A DNA stretch of 64,000 bases, taken from Henricia sp. BOLD:AAB3569 (Eukaryota > Echinodermata > Asteroidea > Spinulosida > Echinasteridae). The stretch covers positions 124,001 through 188,000 of the forward strand of contig JBBELK010000687.1 in assembly GCA_037783545.1 (NCBI GenBank), in the 5' to 3' direction. The position numbers and the translations under genes are program-made. Under the pieces are notes generated by a model that saw nothing but the letters and a program-made list of their open reading frames with translations, did not search any database and was not told where the DNA came from. Of this stretch, positions 1-11,160 are shown in pieces; position 1 is the stretch's first letter, and each line of letters starts with the position of its first letter.

Positions 1-98
1 ATTTGCCGACGTTTGGACCACACTTTGACCAAAATCCCGTCCCAAACTGGGCCGTATCTACGACAGTCCGAAGTACTGAGCATGCGCACGAGTCAGGA

Positions 99-119
99 GT
101 ACACCAAAGAGGTGTGTAC
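99..119 (+). other. Short hairpin in each monomer (GTAC...GTAC)
   Basis: ACACC at 101-105 and GGTGT at 111-115 are reverse complements around the 5-base loop AAAGA. The structure is bounded by GTAC at 99-102 and GTAC at 116-119. It recurs in essentially every monomer. The SINE insertion point in the array lies at unit position 100/101, just at the left foot of the hairpin. A 5-bp stem is weak, so a function is only a guess. Confidence 0.45.
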
Positions 120-152
120 AGACAGCCACAGGTTGCGGGAGCATCCAGGAAG

Positions 153-169
153 CCCCAACCCCTTTTTTT
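153..169 (+). other. C4AAC4-T7 tract in each monomer
   Basis: CCCCAACCCC is followed directly by seven T. The minus strand therefore reads A7 then GGGGTTGGGG, two G4 runs per monomer. Two runs are too few for an intramolecular G-quadruplex within this tract alone. The T7 run is the most length-variable site in the array (6, 7, 8 or 9 T in different copies), as expected for either replication slippage or sequencing error. Confidence 0.5.
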
Positions 170-180
170 CCTAAACATTG

Positions 181-300
181 AAATTTCTCTGCAATTTCCC
201 GGCGAAAGTCTGTCAATTTTTTAGGACAAGTGCGCAATATAGAGTGTTAGGAGCATGCAAAATTTGAAGTTCGTCGGAAAAGTTTTCGACCTCCAAATTT
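181..300 (+). other. Roughly phased A/T tracts, possible curved DNA
   Basis: AAATTT at 181, AATTT at 193, AATTTTTT at 215, AAAATTT at 259, AAAA/TTTT at 278-286 and AAATTT at 295-300 have centres spaced about 11, 23, 44, 20 and 15 bases apart. Most gaps are near multiples of one helical turn. Phased A-tracts are a known cause of intrinsic curvature in satellites and can position nucleosomes. The curvature is inferred, not measured. Confidence 0.3.
270..284 (+). other. Partial CENP-B-box-like motif
   Basis: TTCGTCGGAAAAGTT matches 11 of 15 bases of the mammalian-type box core TTCGTTGGAAACGGG. The left half is good (TTCG and the central A are present). The right-hand CGGG, which matters for CENP-B binding, is changed to AGTT. 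Of the nine usually essential positions (TTCG, A, CGGG) six match. It recurs in nearly all units. It may be chance, or a box for a different pogo-like transposase-derived protein. Confidence 0.2.
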
Positions 301-3256
301 GCCGACGTTTGGACCACACTTTGACCAAAATCCCGTCCCAAACTGGGCCGTATCTACGACAGTCCGAAGTACTGAGCATGCGCACGAGTCAGGAGTACAC
401 CAAAGAGGTGTGTACAGACAGCCACAGGTTGCGGGAGCATCCAGGAAGCCCCAACCCCTTTTTTTCCTAAACATTGAAATTTCTCTGCAATTTCCCGGCG
501 AAAGTCTGTCAATTTTTTAGGACAAGTGCGCAATATAGAGTGTTAGGAGCATGCAAAATTTGAAGTTCGTCGGAAAAGTTTTCGACCTCCAAATTTGCCG
601 ACGTTTGGACCACACTTTGACCAAAATCCCGTCCCAAACTGGGCCGTATCTACGACAGTCCGAAGTACTGAGCATGCGCACGAGTCAGGAGTACACCAAA
701 TAGGTGTGTACAGACAGCCACAGGTTGCGGGAGCATCCAGGAAGCCCCAACCCCTTTTTTTCCTAAACATTGAAATTTCTCTGCAATTTCCCGGCGAAAG
801 TCTGTCAATTTTTTAGGACAAGTGCGCAATATAGAGTGTTAGGAGCATGCAAAATTTGAAGTTCGTCGGAAAAGTTTTCGACCTCCAAATTTGCCGACGT
901 TTGGACCACACTTTGACCAAAATCCCGTCCCAAACTGGGCCGTATCTACGACAGTCCGAAGTACTGAGCATGCGCACGAGTCAGGAGTACACCAAAGAGG
1001 TGTGTACAGACAGCCACAGGTTGCGGGAGCATCCAGGAAGCCCCAACCCCTTTTTTTCCTAAACATTGAAATTTCTCTGCAATTTCCCGGCGAAAGTCTG
1101 TCAATTTTTTAGGACAAGTGCGCAATATAGAGTGTTAGGAGCATGCAAAATTTGAAGTTCGTCGGAAAAGTTTTCGACCTCCAAATTTGCCGACGTTTGG
1201 ACCACACTTTGACCAAAATCCCGTCCCAAACTGGGCCGTATCTACGACAGTCCGAAGTACTGAGCATGCGCACGAGTCAGGAGTACACCAAAGAGGTGTG
1301 TACAGACAGCCACAGGTTGCGGGAGCATCCAGGAAGCCCCAACCCCTTTTTTTCCTAAACATTGAAATTTCTCTGCAATTTCCCGGCGAAAGTCTGTCAA
1401 TTTTTTAGGACAAGTGCGCAATATAGAGTGTTAGGAGCATGCAAAATTTGAAGTTCGTCGGAAAAGTTTTCGACCTCCAAATTTGCCGACGTTTGGACCA
1501 CACTTTGACCAAAATCCCGTCCCAAACTGGGCCGTATCTACGACAGTCCGAAGTACTGAGCATGCGCACGAGTCAGGAGTACACCAAAGAGGTGTGTACA
1601 GACAGCCACAGGTTGCGGGAGCATCCAGGAAGCCCCAACCCCTTTTTTTCCTAAACATTGAAATTTCTCTGCAATTTCCCGGCGAAAGTCTGTCAATTTT
1701 TTAGGACAAGTGCGCAATATAGAGTGTTAGGAGCATGCAAAATTTGAAGTTCGTCGGAAAAGTTTTCGACCTCCAAATTTGCCGACGTTTGGACCACACT
1801 TTGACCAAAATCCCGTCCCAAACTGGGCCGTATCTACGACAGTCCGAAGTACTGAGCATGCGCACGAGTCAGGAGTACACCAAAGAGGTGTGTACAGACA
1901 GCCACAGGTTGCGGGAGCATCCAGGAAGCCCCAACCCCTTTTTTTCCTAAACATTGAAATTTCTCTGCAATTTCCCGGCGAAAGTCTGTCAATTTTTTAG
2001 GACAAGTGCGCAATATAGAGTGTTAGGAGCATGCAAAATTTGAAGTTCGTCGGAAAAGTTTTCGACCTCCAAATTTGCCGACGTTTGGACCACACTTTGA
2101 CCAAAATCCCGTCCCAAACTGGGCCGTATCTACGACAGTCCGAAGTACTGAGCATGCGCACGAGTCAGGAGTACACCAAAGAGGTGTGTACAGACAGCCA
2201 CAGGTTGCGGGAGCATCCAGGAAGCCCCAACCCCTTTTTTTCCTAAACATTGAAATTTCTCTGCAATTTCCCGGCGAAAGTCTGTCAATTTTTTAGGACA
2301 AGTGCGCAATATAGAGTGTTAGGAGCATGCAAAATTTGAAGTTCGTCGGAAAAGTTTTCGACCTCCAAATTTGCCGACGTTTGGACCACACTTTGACCAA
2401 AATCCCGTCCCAAACTGGGCCGTATCTACGACAGTCCGAAGTACTGAGCATGCGCACGAGTCAGGAGTACACCAAAGAGGTGTGTACAGACAGCCACAGG
2501 TTGCGGGAGCATCCAGGAAGCCCCAACCCCTTTTTTTCCTAAACATTGAAATTTCTCTGCAATTTCCCGGCGAAAGTCTGTCAATTTTTTAGGACAAGTG
2601 CGCAATATAGAGTGTTAGGAGCATGCAAAATTTGAAGTTCGTCGGAAAAGTTTTCGACCTCCAAATTTGCCGACGTTTGGACCACACTTTGACCAAAATC
2701 CCGTCCCAAACTGGGCCGTATCTACGACAGTCCGAAGTACTGAGCATGCGCACGAGTCAGGAGTACACCAAAGAGGTGTGTACAGACAGCCACAGGTTGC
2801 GGGAGCATCCAGGAAGCCCCAACCCCTTTTTTTCCTAAACATTGAAATTTCTCTGCAATTTCCCGGCGAAAGTCTGTCAATTTTTTAGGACAAGTGCGCA
2901 ATATAGAGTGTTAGGAGCATGCAAAATTTGAAGTTCGTCGGAAAAGTTTTCGACCTCCAAATTTGCCGACGTTTGGACCACACTTTGACCAAAATCCCGT
3001 CCCAAACTGGGCCGTATCTACGACAGTCCGAAGTACTGAGCATGCGCACGAGTCAGGAGTACACCAAAGAGGTGTGTACAGACAGCCACAGGTTGCGGGA
3101 GCATCCAGGAAGCCCCAACCCCTTTTTTTCCTAAACATTGAAATTTCTCTGCAATTTCCCGGCGAAAGTCTGTCAATTTTTTAGGACAAGTGCGCAATAT
3201 AGAGTGTTAGGAGCATGCAAAATTTGAAGTTCGTCGGAAAAGTTTTCGACCTCCAA

Positions 3257-3464
3257 ATTTGCCGACGTTTGGACCACACTTTGACCAAAATCCCGTCCCG
3301 ATGCGGGAGCATCCAGGAAGCCCCAACCCCTTTTTTTCCTAAACATTGAAATTTCTCTGCAATTTCCCGGCGAAAGTCTGTCAATTTTTTAGGACAAGTG
3401 CGCAATATAGAGTGTTAGGAGCATGCAAAATTTGAAGTTCGTCGGAAAAGTTTTCGACCTCCAA
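3257..3464 (+). repeat. Deleted satellite monomer (208 bp)
   Basis: This unit lacks 88 bp net. It follows the consensus to unit position 43 (CCCGTCCC), then shows two bases GA, then resumes at unit position 134 (TGCGGGAGC). It is best described as a 90-bp deletion with a 2-bp filler at 3300-3301. No useful microhomology is visible at the join, which suggests end joining more than homologous exchange. It is the only large internal monomer deletion in the window. Confidence 0.93.
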
Positions 3465-6400
3465 ATTTGCCGACGTTTGGACCACACTTTGACCAAAATC
3501 CCGTCCCAAACTGGGCCGTATCTACGACAGTCCGAAGTACTGAGCATGCGCACGAGTCAGGAGTACACCAAAGAGGTGTGTACAGACAGCCACAGGTTGC
3601 GGGAGCATCCAGGAAGCCCCAACCCCTTTTTTCCTAAACATTGAAATTTCTCTGCAATTTCCCGGCGAAAGTCTGTCAATTTTTTAGGACAAGTGCGCAA
3701 TATAGAGTGTTAGGAGCATGCAAAATTTGAAGTTCGTCGGAAAAGTTTTCGACCTCCAAATTTGCCGACGTTTGGACCACACTTTGACCAAAATCCCGTC
3801 CCAAACTGGGCCGTATCTACGACAGTCCGAAGTACTGAGCATGCGCACGAGTCAGGAGTACACCAAAGAGGTGTGTACAGACAGCCACAGGTTGCGGGAG
3901 CATCCAGGAAGCCCCAACCCCTTTTTTTCCTAAACATTGAAATTTCTCTGCAATTTCCCGGCGAAAGTCTGTCAATTTTTTAGGACAAGTGCGCAATATA
4001 GAGTGTTAGGAGCATGCAAAATTTGAAGTTCGTCGGAAAAGTTTTCGACCTCCAAATTTGCCGACGTTTGGACCACACTTTGACCAAAATCCCGTCCCAA
4101 ACTGGGCCGTATCTACGACAGTCCGAAGTACTGAGCATGCGCACGAGTCAGGAGTACACCAAAGAGGTGTGTACAGACAGCCACAGGTTGCGGGAGCATC
4201 CAGGAAGCCCCAACCCCTTTTTTTTCCTAAACATTGAAATTTCTCTGCAATTTCCCGGCGAAAGTCTGTCAATTTTTTAGGACAAGTGCGCAATATAGAG
4301 TGTTAGGAGCATGCAAAATTTGAAGTTCGTCGGAAAAGTTTTCGACCTCCAAATTTGCCGACGTTTGGACCACACTTTGACCAAAATCCCGTCCCAAACT
4401 GGGCCGTATCTACGACAGTCCGAAGTACTGAGCATGCGCACGAGTCAGGAGTACACCAAAGAGGTGTGTACAGACAGCCACAGGTTGCGGGAGCATCCAT
4501 GAAGCCCCAACCCCTTTTTTTCCTAAACATTGAAATTTCTCTGCAATTTCCCGGCGAAAGTCTGTCAATTTTTTAGGACAAGTGCGCAATATAGAGTGTT
4601 AGGAGCATGCAAAATTTGAAGTTCGTCGGAAAAGTTTTCGACCTCCAAATTTGCCGACGTTTGGACCACACTTTGACCAAAATCCCGTCCCAAACTGGCC
4701 GTATCTACGACAGTCCGAAGTACTGAGCATGCGCACGAGTCAGGAGTACACCAAAGAGGTGTGTACAGACAGCCACAGGTTGCGGGAGCATCCAGGAAGC
4801 CCCAACCCCTTTTTTTCCTAAACATTGAAATTTCTCTGCAATTTCCCGGCGAAAGTCTGTCAATTTTTTAGGACAAGTGCGCAATATAGAGTGTTAGGAG
4901 CATGCAAAATTTGAAGTTCGTCGGAAAAGTTTTCGACCTCCAAATTTGCCGACGTTTGGACCACACTTTGACCAAAATCCCGTCCCAAACTGGGCCGTAT
5001 CTACGACAGTCCGAAGTACTGAGCATGCGCACGAGTCAGGAGTACACCAAAGAGGTGTGTACAGACAGCCACAGGTTGCGGGAGCATCCAGGAAGCCCCA
5101 ACCCCTTTTTTTCCTAAACATTGAAATTTCTCTGCAATTTCCCGGCGAAAGTCTGTCAATTTTTTAGGACAAGTGCGCAATATAGAGTGTTAGGAGCATG
5201 CAAAATTTGAAGTTCGTCGGAAAAGTTTTCGACCTCCAAATTTGCCGACGTTTGGACCACACTTTGACCAAAATCCCGTCCCAAACTGGGCCGTATCTAC
5301 GACAGTCCGAAGTACTGAGCATGCGCACGAGTCAGGAGTACACCAAAGAGGTGTGTACAGACAGCCACAGGTTGCGGGAGCATCCAGGAAGCCCCAACCC
5401 CTTTTTTTCCTAAACATTGAAATTTCTCTGCAATTTCCCGGCGAAAGTCTGTCAATTTTTTAGGACAAGTGCGCAATATAGAGTGTTAGGAGCATGCAAA
5501 ATTTGAAGTTCGTCGGAAAAGTTTTCGACCTCCAAATTTGCCGACGTTTGGACCACACTTTGACCAAAATCCCGTCCCAAACTGGGCCGTATCTACGACA
5601 GTCCGAAGTACTGAGCATGCGCACGAGTCAGGAGTACACCAAAGAGGTGTGTACAGACAGCCACAGGTTGCGGGAGCATCCAGGAAGCCCCAACCCCTTT
5701 TTTTCCTAAACATTGAAAATTTCTCTGCAATTTCCCGGCGAAAGTCTGTCAATTTTTTAGGACAAGTGCGCAATATAGAGTGTTAGGAGCATGCAAAATT
5801 TGAAGTTCGTCGGAAAAGTTTCGACCTCCAAATTTGCCGACGTTTGGACCACACTTTGACCAAAATCCCGTCCCAAACTGGGCCGTATCTACGACAGTCC
5901 GAAGTACTGAGCATGCGCACGAGTCAGGAGTACACCAAAGAGGTGTGTACAGACAGCCACAGGTTGCGGGAGCATCCAGGAAGCCCCAACCCCTTTTTTT
6001 CCTAAACATTGAAATTTCTCTGCAATTTCCCGGCGAAAGTCTGTCAATTTTTTAGGACAAGTGCGCAATATAGAGTGTTAGGAGCATGCAAAATTTGAAG
6101 TTCGTCGGAAAAGTTTTCGACCTCCAAATTTGCCGACGTTTGGACCACACTTTGACCAAAATCCCGTCCCAAACTGGGCCGTATCTACGACAGTCCGAAG
6201 TACTGAGCATGCGCACGAGTCAGGAGTACACCAAAGAGGTGTGTACAGACAGCCACAGGTTGCGGGAGCATCCAGGAAGCCCCAACCCCTTTTTTTCCTA
6301 AACATTGAAATTTCTCTGCAATTTCCCGGCGAAAGTCTGTCAATTTTTTAGGACAAGTGCGCAATATAGAGTGTTAGGAGCATGCAAAATTTGAAGTTCG

Positions 6401-6720
6401 TCGGAAAAGTTTTCGACCTCCAAATTTGCCGACGTTTGGACCACACTTTGACCAAAATCCCGTCCCAAACTGGGCCGTATCTACGACAGTCCGAAGTACT
6501 GAGCATGCGCACGAGTCAGGAGTACACCAAAGAGGTGTGTACAGACAGCCACAGGTTGCGGGAGCATCCAGGAAGCCCCAACCCCTTTTTTTTCCTAAAC
6601 ATTGAAATTTCTCTGCAATTTCCCGGCGAAAGTCTGTCAATTTTTTAGGACAAGTGCGCAATATAGAGTGTTAGGAGCATGCAAAATTTGAAGTTCGTCG
6701 GAAAAGTTTTCGACCTCCAA
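3465..6720 (+). repeat. Satellite block with scattered 1-bp indels, 11 units
   Basis: Unit lengths alternate around 296. T7 becomes T6 near 3630 and T8 near 4220 and 6590; a G is lost in CTGGGCC near 4698; an A is gained near 5717; a T is lost near 5820. There is one substitution, G to T at 4500. The changes are mostly in short homopolymers. They may be real or may be assembly errors. Confidence 0.9.
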
Positions 6721-9700
6721 ATTTGCCGACGTTTGGACCACACTTTGACCAAAATCCCGTCCCAAACTGGGCCGTATCTACGACAGTCCGAAGTACTGAG
6801 CATGCGCACGAGTCAGGAGTACACCAAAGAGGTGTGTACAGACAGCCACAGGTTGCGGGAGCATCCAGGAAGCCCCAACCCCTTTTTTTCCTAAACATTG
6901 AAATTTCTCTGCAATTTCCCGGCGAAAGTCTGTCAATTTTTTAGGACAAGTGCGCAATATAGAGTGTTAGGAGCATGCAAAATTTGAAGTTCGTCGGAAA
7001 AGTTTTCGACCTCCAAATTTGCCGACGTTTGGACCACACTTTGACCAAAATCCCGTCCCAAACTGGGCCGTATCTACGACAGTCCGAAGTACTGAGCATG
7101 CGCACGAGTCAGGAGTACACCAAAGAGGTGTGTACAGACAGCCACAGGTTGCGGGAGCATCCAGGAAGCCCCAACCCCTTTTTTTCCTAAACATTGAAAT
7201 TTCTCTGCAATTTCCCGGCGAAAGTCTGTCAATTTTTTAGGACAAGTGCGCAATATAGAGTGTTAGGAGCATGCAAAATTTGAAGTTCGTCGGAAAAGTT
7301 TTCGACCTCCAAATTTGCCGACGTTTGGACCACACTTTGACCAAAATCCCGTCCCAAACTGGGCCGTATCTACGACAGTCCGAAGTACTGAGCATGCGCA
7401 CGAGTCAGGAGTACACCAAAGAGGTGTGTACAGACAGCCACAGGTTGCGGGAGCATCCAGGAAGCCCCAACCCCTTTTTTTCCTAAACATTGAAATTTCT
7501 CTGCAATTTCCCGGCGAAAGTCTGTCAATTTTTTAGGACAAGTGCGCAATATAGAGTGTTAGGAGCATGCAAAATTTGAAGTTCGTCGGAAAAGTTTTCG
7601 ACCTCCAAATTTGCCGACGTTTGGACCACACTTTGACCAAAATCCCGTCCCAAACTGGGCCGTATCTACGACAGTCCGAAGTACTGAGCATGCGCACGAG
7701 TCAGGAGTACACCAAAGAGGTGTGTACAGACAGCCACAGGTTGCGGGAGCATCCAGGAAGCCCCAACCCCTTTTTTTCCTAAACATTGAAATTTCTCTGC
7801 AATTTCCCGGCGAAAGTCTGTCAATTTTTTAGGACAAGTGCGCAATATAGAGTGTTAGGAGCATGCAAAATTTGAAGTTCGTCGGAAAAGTTTTCGACCT
7901 CCAAATTTGCCGACGTTTGGACCACACTTTGACCAAAATCCCGTCCCAAACTGGGCCGTATCTACGACAGTCCGAAGTACTGAGCATGCGCACGAGTCAG
8001 GAGTACACCAAAGAGGTGTGTACAGACAGCCACAGGTTGCGGGAGCATCCAGGAAGCCCCAACCCCTTTTTTTCCTAAACATTGAAATTTCTCTGCAATT
8101 TCCCGGCGAAAGTCTGTCAATTTTTTAGGACAAGTGCGCAATATAGAGTGTTAGGAGCATGCAAAATTTGAAGTTCGTCGGAAAAGTTTTCGACCTCCAA
8201 ATTTGCCGACGTTTGGACCACACTTTGACCAAAATCCCGTCCCAAACTGGGCCGTATCTACGACAGTCCGAAGTACTGAGCATGCGCACGAGTCAGGAGT
8301 ACACCAAAGAGGTGTGTACAGACAGCCACAGGTTGCGGGAGCATCCAGGAAGCCCCAACCCCTTTTTTTCCTAAACATTGAAATTTCTCTGCAATTTCCC
8401 GGCGAAAGTCTGTCAATTTTTTAGGACAAGTGCGCAATATAGAGTGTTAGGAGCATGCAAAATTTGAAGTTCGTCGGAAAAGTTTTCGACCTCCAAATTT
8501 GCCGACGTTTGGACCACACTTTGACCAAAATCCCGTCCCAAACTGGGCCGTATCTACGACAGTCCGAAGTACTGAGCATGCGCACGAGTCAGGAGTACAC
8601 CAAAGAGGTGTGTACAGACAGCCACAGGTTGCGGGAGCATCCAGGAAGCCCCAACCCCTTTTTTTCCTAAACATTGAAATTTCTCTGCAATTTCCCGGCG
8701 AAAGTCTGTCAATTTTTTAGGACAAGTGCGCAATATAGAGTGTTAGGAGCATGCAAAATTTGAAGTTCGTCGGAAAAGTTTTCGACCTCCAAATTTGCCG
8801 ACGTTTGGACCACACTTTGACCAAAATCCCGTCCCAAACTGGGCCGTATCTACGACAGTCCGAAGTACTGAGCATGCGCACGAGTCAGGAGTACACCAAA
8901 GAGGTGTGTACAGACAGCCACAGGTTGCGGGAGCATCCAGGAAGCCCCAACCCCTTTTTTTCCTAAACATTGAAATTTCTCTGCAATTTCCCGGCGAAAG
9001 TCTGTCAATTTTTTAGGACAAGTGCGCAATATAGAGTGTTAGGAGCATGCAAAATTTGAAGTTCGTCGGAAAAGTTTTCGACCTCCAAATTTGCCGACGT
9101 TTGGACCACACTTTGACCAAAATCCCGTCCCAAACTGGGCCGTATCTACGACAGTCCGAAGTACTGAGCATGCGCACGAGTCAGGAGTACACCAAAGAGG
9201 TGTGTACAGACAGCCACAGGTTGCGGGAGCATCCAGGAAGCCCCAACCCCTTTTTTTCCTAAACATTGAAATTTCTCTGCAATTTCCCGGCGAAAGTCTG
9301 TCAATTTTTTAGGACAAGTGCGCAATATAGAGTGTTAGGAGCATGCAAAATTTGAAGTTCGTCGGAAAAGTTTTCGACCTCCAAATTTGCCGACGTTTGG
9401 ACCACACTTTGACCAAAATCCCGTCCCAAACTGGGCCGTATCTACGACAGTCCGAAGTACTGAGCATGCGCACGAGTCAGGAGTACACCAAAGAGGTGTG
9501 TACAGACAGCCACAGGTTGCGGGAGCATCCAGGAAGCCCCAACCCCTTTTTTTCCTAAACATTGAAATTTCTCTGCAATTTCCCGGCGAAAGTCTGTCAA
9601 TTTTTTAGGACAAGTGCGCAATATAGAGTGTTAGGAGCATGCAAAATTTGAAGTTCGTCGGAAAAGTTTTCGACCTCCAAATTTGCCGACGTTTGGACCA

Positions 9701-11160
9701 CACTTTGACCAAAATCCCGTCCCAAACTGGGCCGTATCTACGACAGTCCGAAGTACTGAGCATGCGCACGAGTCAGGAGTACACCAAAGAGGTGTGTACA
9801 GACAGCCACAGGTTGCGGGAGCATCCAGGAAGCCCCAACCCCTTTTTTTCCTAAACATTGAAATTTCTCTGCAATTTCCCGGCGAAAGTCTGTCAATTTT
9901 TTAGGACAAGTGCGCAATATAGAGTGTTAGGAGCATGCAAAATTTGAAGTTCGTCGGAAAAGTTTTCGACCTCCAAATTTGCCGACGTTTGGACCACACT
10001 TTGACCAAAATCCCGTCCCAAACTGGGCCGTATCTACGACAGTCCGAAGTACTGAGCATGCGCACGAGTCAGGAGTACACCAAAGAGGTGTGTACAGACA
10101 GCCACAGGTTGCGGGAGCATCCAGGAAGCCCCAACCCCTTTTTTTCCTAAACATTGAAATTTCTCTGCAATTTCCCGGCGAAAGTCTGTCAATTTTTTAG
10201 GACAAGTGCGCAATATAGAGTGTTAGGAGCATGCAAAATTTGAAGTTCGTCGGAAAAGTTTTCGACCTCCAAATTTGCCGACGTTTGGACCACACTTTGA
10301 CCAAAATCCCGTCCCAAACTGGGCCGTATCTACGACAGTCCGAAGTACTGAGCATGCGCACGAGTCAGGAGTACACCAAAGAGGTGTGTACAGACAGCCA
10401 CAGGTTGCGGGAGCATCCAGGAAGCCCCAACCCCTTTTTTTCCTAAACATTGAAATTTCTCTGCAATTTCCCGGCGAAAGTCTGTCAATTTTTTAGGACA
10501 AGTGCGCAATATAGAGTGTTAGGAGCATGCAAAATTTGAAGTTCGTCGGAAAAGTTTTCGACCTCCAAATTTGCCGACGTTTGGACCACACTTTGACCAA
10601 AATCCCGTCCCAAACTGGGCCGTATCTACGACAGTCCGAAGTACTGAGCATGCGCACGAGTCAGGAGTACACCAAAGAGGTGTGTACAGACAGCCACAGG
10701 TTGCGGGAGCATCCAGGAAGCCCCAACCCCTTTTTTTCCTAAACATTGAAATTTCTCTGCAATTTCCCGGCGAAAGTCTGTCAATTTTTTAGGACAAGTG
10801 CGCAATATAGAGTGTTAGGAGCATGCAAAATTTGAAGTTCGTCGGAAAAGTTTTCGACCTCCAAATTTGCCGACGTTTGGACCACACTTTGACCAAAATC
10901 CCGTCCCAAACTGGGCCGTATCTACGACAGTCCGAAGTACTGAGCATGCGCACGAGTCAGGAGTACACCAAAGAGGTGTGTACAGACAGCCACAGGTTGC
11001 GGGAGCATCCAGGAAGCCCCAACCCCTTTTTTTCCTAAACATTGAAATTTCTCTGCAATTTCCCGGCGAAAGTCTGTCAATTTTTTAGGACAAGTGCGCA
11101 ATATAGAGTGTTAGGAGCATGCAAAATTTGAAGTTCGTCGGAAAAGTTTTCGACCTCCAA
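6721..11160 (+). repeat. Regular block, 15 satellite units
   Basis: These are fifteen consecutive units of exactly 296 bp in which I found no variant. No gene is present. Confidence 0.93.

Larger units (their letters stand above)
1..296 (+). repeat. Reference monomer of the 296-bp satellite
   Basis: This is a consensus copy, used here to define unit positions 1-296. It starts ATTTGCCGACG and ends GACCTCCAA. Three motifs containing GAGCAT recur inside it (about 78, 139 and 251), and AAATTT-like tracts recur at 181, 193, 215, 259 and 295, but I see no convincing higher-order internal duplication. It holds about 15 CpG dinucleotides against about 16.5 expected from base content, so it is not CpG-depleted. 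I do not recognise the monomer as a known satellite family, and it shows no clear tRNA, 5S or transposon-end signature. Confidence 0.95.
1..3256 (+). repeat. Regular block, 11 satellite units
   Basis: All 11 units are 296 bp. The one variant I detected is G to T at 701, which puts a stop in the recurrent 71-codon plus-strand frame of that unit. No gene is present. Confidence 0.93.

Noticed and set aside
153..162. Telomeric repeat
   Set aside because: CCCCAACCCC occurs once per 296-bp unit and is not tandem.
196..208. E2F-like site (TTTCCCGGCGAAA)
   Set aside because: It resembles an E2F palindrome but has an extra mismatch against the consensus, and there is no gene nearby to regulate.
3..224. 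Open reading frames of 71-75 codons in nearly every monomer, and 80-137-codon versions in indel-bearing units
   Set aside because: They are the same frames repeated with the satellite, overlap on both strands, and become longer or shorter only where a 1-bp indel joins frames. No domain, start-site signal or constraint is visible.
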